This document shows, piece after piece, positions 1-6,575 of a stretch of 6,717 nucleotides of DNA. Position numbers and translations under genes: made by a program. The stretch spans positions 1 to 6,717 of the forward strand of contig WFOJ01000018.1 of NCBI GenBank assembly GCA_015488125.1. Reading direction: 5' to 3'. The DNA is from Mariprofundaceae bacterium. GTDB taxonomy: Bacteria; Pseudomonadota; Zetaproteobacteria; Mariprofundales; Mariprofundaceae. The notes under the pieces were generated by a model. It saw only the letters and a list, made by a program, of their open reading frames with translations. It did no database searches and was not told where the DNA came from. Position 1 is the first letter of the stretch. Each line of letters begins with the position of its first letter.

Positions 1-1
1 A

Positions 2-154
2 TACCGCAACAGCGCCTACAACGCCCTGAAAAAACACCTGAGCGAAGAACTGGCCGCAGCCTTCATGATTCACAGCATAGGCCAACGCCCCCACACCACC
101 TACGCCCTGAAGCTACCGCCTTCGGCGATTGAGTTTATTGGAGGAGAGGAATGA
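2..154 (+). CDS. 3' end of a CRISPR accessory protein, possibly Cas_NE0113 / Csm6-like ring nuclease family (5' truncated by window)
   Basis: The frame is open from the window edge and gives 50 residues (YRNSAYNALKKHL...PPSAIEFIGGEE) ending in TGA at 152-154. That stop overlaps the cas10 ATG by 4 nt (ATGA), so the gene is translationally coupled to the Csm operon. The visible part reads like a small winged-helix-type tail: an amphipathic helix (SAYNALKKHLSEEL), then a basic GQRPHTTYALKLPP strand-turn and a short terminal strand. This resembles, from memory, the C-terminus of the Cas_NE0113 family (TIGR02584/PF09623), CARF-type proteins encoded next to type III cas genes and thought to sense or degrade cyclic oligoadenylate. 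The CARF core lies outside the window, so the family call rests on position and a short tail only. Another CRISPR accessory or DNA-binding protein is possible. Confidence 0.5.
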   Translation, partial: YRNSAYNALKKHLSEELAAAFMIHSIGQRPHTTYALKLPPSAIEFIGGEE

Positions 155-2688
155 ACGATCATTTTGGAGTCGTACTCGCTGCGATGCTACATGACATTGG
201 TAAGTTTTTTGAACGGGGTGAATTGCTTGGTGAATATCGACAAGATGAAAATCAGACACAAATGGACTGCCCCTTGCATCAAGACGGCTATCGTTCACAC
301 AAGCATGTGTTACATACACGGCGTTTCTGCGAAAGACTGGCTGAAATCGTCAGTATGCTGGAACCTGAAGAATATCAACGTACAAAAACGGCTGATCAAC
401 ATTGGATCAACCTTGCTGTGCGGCATCATGTGGCTGTCGGAGCGCCGTTAGAGGTACTGGTGCAGCAAGCTGATCACCTTGCCAGCGCAGAGCGGGAGGA
501 GGGGAAATATTACGAGCAGCGGATTCACCAGAAAACATTGCTGGAACCCATGCTTGCGCGGGTGAATTTGCAATCAAAGGTGCGCCATGTAGCTCACCGG
601 CTGCCGCTAAAAGCCGGTCATGCTTTCTCTGAGGATATTTACCCACAGGATGACCAAAGCCTGAACCTGACGGGCAATCACGCTCGCCTTACACGTCAGC
701 AACTGACACCGGATTATGCCGAACTGGGCAATGCCCTGCTGGATGATTTGAAAAACATCCCACAACCTGCTTCCTGTAGTTATGAAAGTGTGTGTAGCAT
801 TATCCGGAGCTTGCTGTCACTGTTTGAATACTACCTGTGCCAGATTCCTGCGGCAACGAACATCTTGCATCCGGACATTTCCCTGTTTGATCATTTACGT
901 ATTACCGCAGCGATTGCTGAGTCACTCTATATTCACCATCAACACCACGACACCATGGATATAGCTGCCCTGCATCACCACGACAAGACCAAATGGCGAC
1001 TGGTTTGCGGTGATTTTTCCGGCATCCAGTCGTTTATTTATCGCATTACTTCCAAGGGGGCAGCCAAGGCATTGCGCGGCCGCTCACTGTACATCCAGTT
1101 GCTGTGCGATGCCGTATCAGAGTACCTGATGCGTTCTTTGGAATTGTTGCCTACCGCGCGTATTTACTCTTCCGGCGGCAAGTTCTATCTGCTTATTGCA
1201 GATGTTTTGGAAGAACAACTGCGCAGAGAAGCAGAACGCGTCAATGCCTGGTTGCTGGAGGAGTTTGGTGGTGAGGTGTACCTCGGCATTGGCATGGCAA
1301 AGGTAACAGGAGCGGATTTCAAGGGTGGCGCAATGTCAGTCAAATGGAGAGAAGCGAATGAGGATTTGCTCGCTTCCCGTAATCGTCGCTTTGCCGGTCA
1401 GATGGCACCGGATTTCTTTGCGCCGCAAAAAGTGCTGGATAAGGGCACGCATTGCAAGGTATGCGGCAGAAGCGATCAGGGCTGTGGTCTCGAGAACGAT
1501 CAATGCAGGCAGTGCAGAGAGTTGGAAGAACTCGGACGTTGCCTGGCGGATACAACACATATTTTTTGGCACTGGGGTGATGAACGGCCGCATTTTTCCA
1601 ATCGGCCATTGAGCGTCCTGCCATTTGATGGGCTGGGCTGCAGGCTTTACCTGCTGGATGAGCAACCACAGTTTTCCGCGTTAGTGAACCTGGCAGCATC
1701 AGGCGTTGAACGGATAAATCATCCAGACTGCATGGACGGAAACCAACAGGGTTACGCCTGTGGTTATCGCTGGATGGGCAAATGGGACAGAAAAAAAATC
1801 TCCGGCGAATGGGAGTTTGATACCTTTGCTGACGCAGCAAATGGTATTAAGCGGCTCGGCGTGCTGCGCATGGATGTGGACAACCTGGGGCAATTGTTCA
1901 TCCGTGGCTTCAGGTGGGCTGATGATGACAGCAAGGTCATGGGATCGCTTTCCCGCGTGGCAACTTTATCGCGGCAGCTACATATCTTTTTTTCCGGTCA
2001 TTTGATGCATTTACTGGCTGATGAAGATCGTGTGCAGGTGATTTATGCGGGCGGAGATGATCTGTTTCTGATTGGTTCATGGGATGCCTTGCCGGAAGTT
2101 GGCCGAAGAATTCAGCAGGCATTCAGTCAATACGCGGCGAACAACCACGATTTTACGATATCCGGTGGCATGGTGGCCATCCGTGGCAAGTATCCGATTG
2201 CGCACGCAGCGGAACTGGCGGGTGAAGCAGAGGAAAAAGCCAAGCAATTGACGCGCAAGATACAAAAGGGTGATGTGGAAAAGTCCGCCTTTTGTATGTT
2301 CGATACGCCGATTGGCTGGGAGGACTTCGAGGCTGTGCAACATATCCGGCAGCAATTAATCCAGACGACGGAAACCAATAAGGCGATTCTCGGACGCATG
2401 CGTCAGGTCGTGCTGGCTCAACAGGAATATCAGCGACGGTATCGTCTTCATCGTCTGGATGAATGTCACCTTGCCGAGCTGGTACAGTGGCAGAAATGGC
2501 GTTGGCAACTGGTCTATAACCTGCACCGCTTTGAAAAACGCAACAGCGAACTGAAACCGCAACTGGATGCCATTCGCAATGCGGTATTATCCAACAAGGT
2601 CACCGGCAAAGGCAGTGATTTGCCAGTCATTGACTGGCTTCAGCTACCTACACGCTGGGCAGAATTTCTTACACGGGAGGTAACATGA
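151..2688 (+). CDS. cas10: Type III-A CRISPR-associated protein Cas10/Csm1 (HD nuclease and cyclic oligoadenylate synthetase)
   Basis: Large subunit of the Csm complex, 845 aa. It binds the crRNA 5' end with Csm4 and, on target RNA binding, cuts ssDNA (HD domain) and makes cyclic oligoadenylates from ATP (palm domain). Visible domains in order: HD domain at about 1-115 with H14-D15 in MLHDIGKF, further histidines H92/H93 and a QADHLASAER helix (105-114); first palm at about 280-400 with GDFSGIQSF (287-295) and SSGGKFYLL (340-348); zinc ribbon with C435-x2-C438 and C452-x2-C455; second palm at about 565-700 with MDVDNLG (574-580) and the catalytic GGDD at 634-637 (nt 2050-2061), both intact; a helical C-terminal domain to 845. 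Length is usual for Csm1. The start is fixed by a GGAGGAGAGGA ribosome site ending at 150 and by the HD motif lying close behind the start Met. A histidine-rich linker (about 262-277) precedes the first palm. The 3' end overlaps csm2 by 4 nt. Confidence 0.97.
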   Translation: MNDHFGVVLAAMLHDIGKFFERGELLGEYRQDENQTQMDCPLHQDGYRSHKHVLHTRRFCERLAEIVSMLEPEEYQRTKTADQHWINLAVRHHVAVGAPLEVLVQQADHLASAEREEGKYYEQRIHQKTLLEPMLARVNLQSKVRHVAHRLPLKAGHAFSEDIYPQDDQSLNLTGNHARLTRQQLTPDYAELGNALLDDLKNIPQPASCSYESVCSIIRSLLSLFEYYLCQIPAATNILHPDISLFDHLRITAAIAESLYIHHQHHDTMDIAALHHHDKTKWRLVCGDFSGIQSFIYRITSKGAAKALRGRSLYIQLLCDAVSEYLMRSLELLPTARIYSSGGKFYLLIADVLEEQLRREAERVNAWLLEEFGGEVYLGIGMAKVTGADFKGGAMSVKWREANEDLLASRNRRFAGQMAPDFFAPQKVLDKGTHCKVCGRSDQGCGLENDQCRQCRELEELGRCLADTTHIFWHWGDERPHFSNRPLSVLPFDGLGCRLYLLDEQPQFSALVNLAASGVERINHPDCMDGNQQGYACGYRWMGKWDRKKISGEWEFDTFADAANGIKRLGVLRMDVDNLGQLFIRGFRWADDDSKVMGSLSRVATLSRQLHIFFSGHLMHLLADEDRVQVIYAGGDDLFLIGSWDALPEVGRRIQQAFSQYAANNHDFTISGGMVAIRGKYPIAHAAELAGEAEEKAKQLTRKIQKGDVEKSAFCMFDTPIGWEDFEAVQHIRQQLIQTTETNKAILGRMRQVVLAQQEYQRRYRLHRLDECHLAELVQWQKWRWQLVYNLHRFEKRNSELKPQLDAIRNAVLSNKVTGKGSDLPVIDWLQLPTRWAEFLTREVT

Positions 2689-3086
2689 AGGGAAAAGGAA
2701 AGGATCATGCATCTTTCGATCTGAATAAGGAGCAAGTGCGCTCGTTTATACAACAAGATGCAGCAGCAGCAAATATGATCAGCAAAGCAGAATCTTTTGG
2801 TCGCTGGCTGAAGAACCACAAGGTCACAACAACCCAGTTGCGCAACGCTTATGGTACCATGAAAAAACTGGAAATGCTCGGCTGGAATGATCAGACGCGT
2901 GTCAAGGTATTGTTAATCAAGCCTCGCCTGGCTTATGCAGCCGGCAGGCATGGAAACGGCATGGAGGATTTAAGCAGAGTAATTGCTGATGCCATCGACG
3001 CCATTCGGAATGAAAAGGATTTTCAACGCTTTTGCTATTTTTTTGAAGCCATTGTCGCCTATTTCAAGGCAGCAGGAGGTAAGTAA
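2685..3086 (+). CDS. csm2: Type III-A CRISPR-associated protein Csm2 (small subunit)
   Basis: Small all-helical subunit, 133 aa, the usual size for Csm2. Several copies form the inner filament that runs along the Csm3 backbone and lines the crRNA-target duplex; it has no catalytic role. Family features visible: the lysine-rich N-terminus, the VTTTQLRNAYGTMKKLEML helix (about 46-64) equivalent to the family's TSQ-R-Y motif, a KVLLIKPRLAYAAGR segment (about 74-88), and the C-terminal FCYFFEAIVAYFKAAGGK helix, which matches the family's F-x-x-AIVAY-x-x-x-GG ending. The ATG lies inside the cas10 stop (ATGA overlap) and has a GGGAGG site at 2675-2680, 4 nt upstream. The stop TAA at 3084-3086 shares one base with the csm3 ATG. 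Confidence 0.95.
   Translation: MKGKGKDHASFDLNKEQVRSFIQQDAAAANMISKAESFGRWLKNHKVTTTQLRNAYGTMKKLEMLGWNDQTRVKVLLIKPRLAYAAGRHGNGMEDLSRVIADAIDAIRNEKDFQRFCYFFEAIVAYFKAAGGK
3074..3080 (+). promoter_or_regulatory. Strong Shine-Dalgarno site of csm3
   Basis: AGGAGGT lies 5 nt before the csm3 ATG and inside the last codons of csm2. It is the closest match to the anti-Shine-Dalgarno sequence of any junction in the operon and fixes the csm3 start at 3086. Strong initiation fits Csm3 being a multi-copy backbone subunit; that link is inference. Confidence 0.8.
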
Positions 3087-3853
3087 TGAGTGAACAGAAC
3101 ATACAACGACCAGTCAAACTGGAGGCGAAAATCATCATCAGTGGTGAGCTGCTTGCCAAAACAGGGCTGCACATTGGCGGAAACTCTGTGGGTATGGCAA
3201 TTGGTGGTGCGGATTCCGTGGTGGTGCGCAACCCACTGACCAATGAACCTTATATTCCAGGCTCATCCTTGCGGGGAAAAATGCGCTCATTGCTTGAACG
3301 CGTGCGTGGCGTAGAATCCAAAAGCGGAGACGGGGAAGGCGGTTTTTCATGGAATTCGGATAAACAAGAGGCACTGGCGGGTAAAAATCCAAACACCACG
3401 CTGGGCAGGTTTTTCGGCACTTCGGCAGAGAACCAGCAAACTCCTACAAGACTAACCGTGCGTGATTGCACGCTGACGGAATCCAGTGTTGATATGCTGA
3501 ACAATGCGCCAAATACTGATATGCCGATGAGCGAGGTGAAAACGGAAGTCTGGATTGATCGCATTACCTCGGCAGCCAATCCTCGCCAGATCGAGCGTGT
3601 CCCTGCCGGTGCTTGTTTTCAGTTTGAGTTTGTGATTGATCTGCTTACCGGGGATGAGGAGAAGACCTGGCTTGATCTGCTGGCCGAAGGCATGCGTTTG
3701 CTGGAGGCTGACGCACTTGGCGGTTCAGGCAGCCGAGGTTATGGGCAGGTTGAGTTTGTGTCGGTTTCTGCAAAGAAGCGTACTGCTAACTGGTATAAAC
3801 AGCCTGAGGGTACAAAAGAAGAGGCTGTCGAATTTTCTTTTCGCCATGATTGA
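3086..3853 (+). CDS. csm3: Type III-A RAMP protein Csm3 (Cas7-group backbone, target RNA endonuclease)
   Basis: Cas7-like backbone subunit, 255 aa. Multiple copies wrap the crRNA guide and cut bound target RNA at 6-nt steps. Motifs seen: TGLHIGG (26-32); the loop IGGADSVVVR, in which D43 (codon 3212-3214) aligns with the catalytic aspartate known from Csm3 (D32 in Staphylococcus epidermidis, D33 in Streptococcus thermophilus); IPGSSLRGKMRSLLE (57-71), a crRNA-binding signature; LGRFFG (106-111); a thumb-like region with WIDRITSAANPRQIERV (156-172); and the glycine-rich RAMP loop LGGSGSRGYGQVEF (211-224). It is about 40 aa longer than the 214-aa S. epidermidis protein, mainly from a charged, Gly/Ser-rich stretch at about 75-105 and a longer tail after 225. 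Catalysis should be intact. The start overlaps the csm2 stop by 1 nt; the 3' end overlaps csm4 by 8 nt. Confidence 0.96.
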   Translation: MSEQNIQRPVKLEAKIIISGELLAKTGLHIGGNSVGMAIGGADSVVVRNPLTNEPYIPGSSLRGKMRSLLERVRGVESKSGDGEGGFSWNSDKQEALAGKNPNTTLGRFFGTSAENQQTPTRLTVRDCTLTESSVDMLNNAPNTDMPMSEVKTEVWIDRITSAANPRQIERVPAGACFQFEFVIDLLTGDEEKTWLDLLAEGMRLLEADALGGSGSRGYGQVEFVSVSAKKRTANWYKQPEGTKEEAVEFSFRHD

Positions 3854-4799
3854 GCGTTGTTTCAAACTCTGTTTTCGCAGCGCTCTGCACGTCGATAGCC
3901 GGGGAACGGCATTCTATGAACAGGGCGAACCCGTGATCCGCTCAGATACCCTGAGTGCAGCCATCGCTTGCCAGTGGCTGCAACTGTTTCCTGAAGATGA
4001 GGAGGTTTTGTTCAGATCTCCACCTTATCTACTCAGTTCAGCCTTTCCTTTTTATCGGAAGCAAATGTTTTTGCCGCGTCCGGTGGCCTGTAGCAAACCG
4101 GCAGGAGAAAACCCCGGTATACAGAAACGGCTGAAAAAAGCACAATGGCTGGATGTACCACTGTGGCAAAAAGCAGCCAATGGCCGGGATGACTGGGTTA
4201 TGCTCAAGGGACTAAGACATGGCGGTCTGATGACTTCCGATGCCCGCGAGTTTCCAGAGCACACGCAACTATGGCAGGTCGAAAGTAAACCACGCATTGC
4301 CGTGGATCGTGGCAATGGTGGTGCGGCTGAAGGGCTTATTTTTCATTTTGCACGCATTCATTACCAATCTGAAGGCGGGCTCTGTTTTTTTGCTCGTCTG
4401 GACGATCAGGGCGCATTGTCCCGCTTTGAAGCAGCGCTGCGCCTGTTGGGGGAATGTGGCATTGGCTCGGATCGCAATAGCGGTCACGGGCACTTTGCCT
4501 TCGAATCTTGCGACATGCCAACTATAAACAGTAAACAGGCGGTATGCCTGTCACTGTTTAACCCTGACAGTGATGATATGAGCGAAGGCTGGCTGGAGAA
4601 GGCGCAATATTTACTGGATAGGCGCGGAGGCTGGATCAGCGGTTCTTCCTGGCGGAAAGCAGATGTACGCATGTTTGCCGAAGGTAGCTGTTTTTCACGC
4701 CGCATGCGAGGGCGTATGGTGAAGGTTGGCAAGCATCCGCGATATGATCACCCCGTTTATCGGGATGGTCGTGCATTTATGGTTGGAGGATCAGCATGA
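3846..4799 (+). CDS. csm4: Type III-A RAMP protein Csm4 (Cas5-group, crRNA 5'-handle binding)
   Basis: Cas5-like subunit, 317 aa, which with Cas10 caps the 5' end of the crRNA in the Csm complex. Family features: an N-terminal beta strand with LHVDSRG (14-20, the family's 'splHlG' position); IRSDTLSAAI (31-40), the very conserved SDTL helix; PRIAVDR (149-155); the glycine-rich RAMP loop GECGIGSDRNSGHGHF (202-217); and HPVYRDGRAFMVG (302-314), the usual Csm4 C-terminal strand. The frame is open upstream to 3636, but the ATG at 3846 puts the RAMP fold right at the N-terminus and gives the normal Csm4 length. No good Shine-Dalgarno site precedes it; the nearest purine run is GAGG at 3821-3824, 21 nt away. 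Translation therefore probably depends on ribosomes terminating at the csm3 stop (3851-3853), 8 nt overlap. The stop overlaps the csm5 ATG by 4 nt. Confidence 0.94.
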   Translation: MIERCFKLCFRSALHVDSRGTAFYEQGEPVIRSDTLSAAIACQWLQLFPEDEEVLFRSPPYLLSSAFPFYRKQMFLPRPVACSKPAGENPGIQKRLKKAQWLDVPLWQKAANGRDDWVMLKGLRHGGLMTSDAREFPEHTQLWQVESKPRIAVDRGNGGAAEGLIFHFARIHYQSEGGLCFFARLDDQGALSRFEAALRLLGECGIGSDRNSGHGHFAFESCDMPTINSKQAVCLSLFNPDSDDMSEGWLEKAQYLLDRRGGWISGSSWRKADVRMFAEGSCFSRRMRGRMVKVGKHPRYDHPVYRDGRAFMVGGSA

Positions 4800-6340
4800 A
4801 ATTTCTCATGGAAGCACTCACGCAGCTACATGTCGGCAGCGGTGAAAACATGTTGCATAACATGGACTATATCCAACGAAACGATATGCCTTTTATTGTT
4901 GATCAGCAATTGTTGTTTGAATGGATGGCTGTCCAAAGTCATGCGCAGGCGAGTAATAGCAGAACTCTCACAGAGATAGCGAAGCAGATGAATAATAAAG
5001 ATTTGCCCGGCTATGCCATTAGTGGCATGGGTGGAATTCATGCCTGTCCTCACGAAATACGGCAGCAGATCAAGGATGCCTTCTGGCATCCGATTATCCC
5101 CGGAACATCACTGAAAGGTGCGATACGCACGGCATTGCTGGCGGATCACCTGCGCACGCAAGGAATTCGGCAATCGGATATTCCTTACCGTAGCAAGGAT
5201 GGTAAAGCATCGACTAGCAACAAAACGGCCGGGTTAAAGGCGAGTAAATCATTTTTTGGTCAGGACCCCAATCATGACTGGATGCGTGCGTGGAAGCCGG
5301 GGGACACAGCTTTTGCCTTGCAGGATGTACAATTAGCGGATGTTCGTTTTTTGAATATTACGCCTGAATTGAAATGGAAGCGAATGGCCGGTGGAAAGGC
5401 CAATCTTCCCCAGTGGTCAGACGCTAAGGGTGTTTATGCCGAAGTCATTGCTCCAGGGAGCGTTACGGAGTCGATGATTGTCCTGGATGAATTTCTTTTT
5501 CAGAACAGCAGGGCAAAGCAGCAGTTACATTGGAATGATGTACCAGGCTCTTTTGAAAACCTGCGTGAAATCGTTAATCGCCATGCGGTATACCGGCTCG
5601 AATGGGAAATTGCGTTCTACAACCATCACGGATGGCAACCTGCAAGCAAGATTTGTGATGATTTGCTATACCATATTCAACAGCAACCAGAGGCGATGTA
5701 TTTGCAAATGGGTTGGGGTTCAGGATGGCGGGGCATGACCGGAGACTGGCAGTATGATGCAGGCATCGAAGAGGATATGCGCAAGCTGTATGATCTGGGA
5801 AAGCATGGAGCAGATGTGTTTCCCAAAACTCGTCGATTGGCGGTGTATGATGGCGAGCCTTCCATGCCGTTTGGCTGGCTGCGTTTATGGCCGCATCAGG
5901 CTGCGCCGGCAAGCATCGTACAATGCATTCAGGATGATGAACACCAGGCGTGGCTGACACATCGGCAATCAATACTATCGGATATTCGCCAGGAAGAAAT
6001 ACGGCGTATTGCGCAGATGGAGAAGCAGCGGCAAGAGAAAGAAGAACAAGCACGACGAAAAGCAGAGCAAGAAGCGGCAGAGAGGGCAAGATTAGCGTCC
6101 ATGACCCCTCTGGATCGTGAACTGGAGCCTCTGCTTGCCAGAGGTGAAGGCGCTATTGGTGATTTGCTGAAGGGGTTGGAGTCCGGGCAATGGCAAGGCG
6201 AGGATGTCCGTATTGTAGCGGAAAAGTTGAAGGTTCTGCTGGAAGAAAATGGTTCCTGGCTTCCTTCATTTGAAGGAAAGAACAAACTGAAAAAAAAGAA
6301 ACATGAGCGCACATTGAAGGTGCTGAAGTTTTTGAAGTAA
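4796..6340 (+). CDS. csm5: Type III-A RAMP protein Csm5 with long C-terminal coiled-coil/basic extension
   Basis: Cas7-like subunit that caps the 3' side of the Csm complex and helps crRNA 3'-end maturation, 514 aa. Core motifs: LTQLHVGSGE (8-17); HPIIPGTSLKGAIRTALL (98-115), the RAMP crRNA-binding signature; SFFGQD (152-157); a central thumb region; the MGWGSGWRG loop (305-313), matching the family's GwGtGw; and FPKTRRL (342-348). The core ends near WLRLW (361-365). Known Csm5 proteins such as those of Staphylococcus and Streptococcus are about 340-360 aa, so about 130-150 residues are extra here: a charged Glu/Arg/Gln/Ala helix (about 395-434) that looks like a coiled coil, a small helical segment (436-490) and a lysine-rich tail with KNKLKKKKHERTLKVLKFLK. 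A GGAGG site at 4785-4789 sets the start, 6 nt before an ATG overlapping the csm4 stop. The extension is in frame and not a readthrough artefact. Confidence 0.94.
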   Translation: MKFLMEALTQLHVGSGENMLHNMDYIQRNDMPFIVDQQLLFEWMAVQSHAQASNSRTLTEIAKQMNNKDLPGYAISGMGGIHACPHEIRQQIKDAFWHPIIPGTSLKGAIRTALLADHLRTQGIRQSDIPYRSKDGKASTSNKTAGLKASKSFFGQDPNHDWMRAWKPGDTAFALQDVQLADVRFLNITPELKWKRMAGGKANLPQWSDAKGVYAEVIAPGSVTESMIVLDEFLFQNSRAKQQLHWNDVPGSFENLREIVNRHAVYRLEWEIAFYNHHGWQPASKICDDLLYHIQQQPEAMYLQMGWGSGWRGMTGDWQYDAGIEEDMRKLYDLGKHGADVFPKTRRLAVYDGEPSMPFGWLRLWPHQAAPASIVQCIQDDEHQAWLTHRQSILSDIRQEEIRRIAQMEKQRQEKEEQARRKAEQEAAERARLASMTPLDRELEPLLARGEGAIGDLLKGLESGQWQGEDVRIVAEKLKVLLEENGSWLPSFEGKNKLKKKKHERTLKVLKFLK

Positions 6341-6345
6341 CAGTG

Positions 6346-6390
6346 AGCGCATAAGTCCCATAAGACCTATACGTCCTATAGGATTTATAT
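6346..6390 (+). repeat. Degenerate 9-bp tandem repeats (GTCCTATAG-like) in the intergenic spacer
   Basis: The spacer after csm5 reads as consecutive 9-mers: AGCGCATAA, GTCCCATAA, GACCTATAC, GTCCTATAG, GATTTATAT. The three middle units (6355-6381) are clearest, sharing G-N-C-C-(C/T)-A-T-A; the outer two are decayed. The units also create a perfect palindrome TCCTATAGGA (6374-6383) and a possible 6-bp hairpin CCTATA/TATAGG (6366-6371 with 6377-6382) followed by an A/T stretch. Similar short GTCC-TATA repeats are, to my recollection, seen ahead of four-helix-bundle genes in other bacteria. Function unknown; a weak terminator for the csm operon or a slippage-prone leader are possibilities. The 70-nt spacer shows no convincing promoter. 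Confidence 0.6.
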
Positions 6391-6398
6391 CCCCCACC

Positions 6399-6404
6399 AA
6401 GGAG
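6399..6404 (+). promoter_or_regulatory. Shine-Dalgarno site of the four-helix-bundle gene
   Basis: AAGGAG sits 6 nt before the ATG at 6411. It supports this start over the in-frame ATG at codon 6, which has no such site in front of it. Confidence 0.7.
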
Positions 6405-6410
6405 CCGCCG

Positions 6411-6575
6411 ATGAACAAAGTGCATATGCTGCCACCGCACGGCAACTACGAGCAGCTACGCTCTTACCAGAAAACGGTGATTATTTACGACCTCACCTAC
6501 CGGTTTTGCGAGTGCTTTTTGCGCAAAGGGGATCGCACCATTGATCAGATGGTGCAGGCGGCGCGCTCTGGTAAG
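6411..6575 (+). pseudogene. Four-helix-bundle (suffix-domain type) protein, N-terminal 55 codons, disrupted
   Basis: From ATG 6411 the frame encodes MNKVHMLPPHGNYEQLRSYQ followed by KTVIIYDLTYRFCECF and TIDQMVQAARSGK. This is the recognisable start of the four-helix-bundle family related to 23S rRNA intervening-sequence proteins and Avd-like proteins, in the subtype NCBI calls 'four helix bundle suffix domain'. Members normally continue after RSGK with an N-I-x-E-G stretch and then TSK, NVARASLEELL and DYxDFL motifs. Here similarity stops sharply at codon 55 (6573-6575) and the sequence becomes a palindromic repeat region. The frame stays open by chance to the window edge, so a 102-codon-plus chimeric ORF exists, but the rest of the helical bundle is missing. 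The function of this family is unclear, with no known link to CRISPR. The break reads as an insertion, though a deletion or rearrangement is possible. Confidence 0.7.

Noticed and set aside
1340..1840. 166-codon reverse-strand open frame inside cas10
   Set aside because: It lies opposite the conserved zinc-ribbon region of cas10, has no ribosome site or recognisable motif, and is best explained as a shadow of the real gene.
3636..3845. Upstream in-frame extension of csm4 to an ATG at 3636
   Set aside because: It would overlap csm3 by more than 200 nt, shows no family similarity, and the RAMP N-terminal strand begins right at the ATG at 3846.
5574..6089. 171-codon reverse-strand open frame inside csm5
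   Set aside because: It is antisense to the csm5 core and extension, with no supporting start signal or family motif.
6366..6390. Rho-independent terminator after csm5
   Set aside because: The only stem is 6 bp and A/T-rich (CCTATA/TATAGG) and is followed by ATTTATAT rather than a T-run; it is better explained as a product of the 9-bp repeats.
6332..6390. Sigma-70 promoter for the four-helix-bundle gene (TTGAAG or TTATAT boxes)
   Set aside because: TTGAAG has no fitting -10 at 16-18 nt, and TTATAT (6385-6390) has no credible -35 in front of it.
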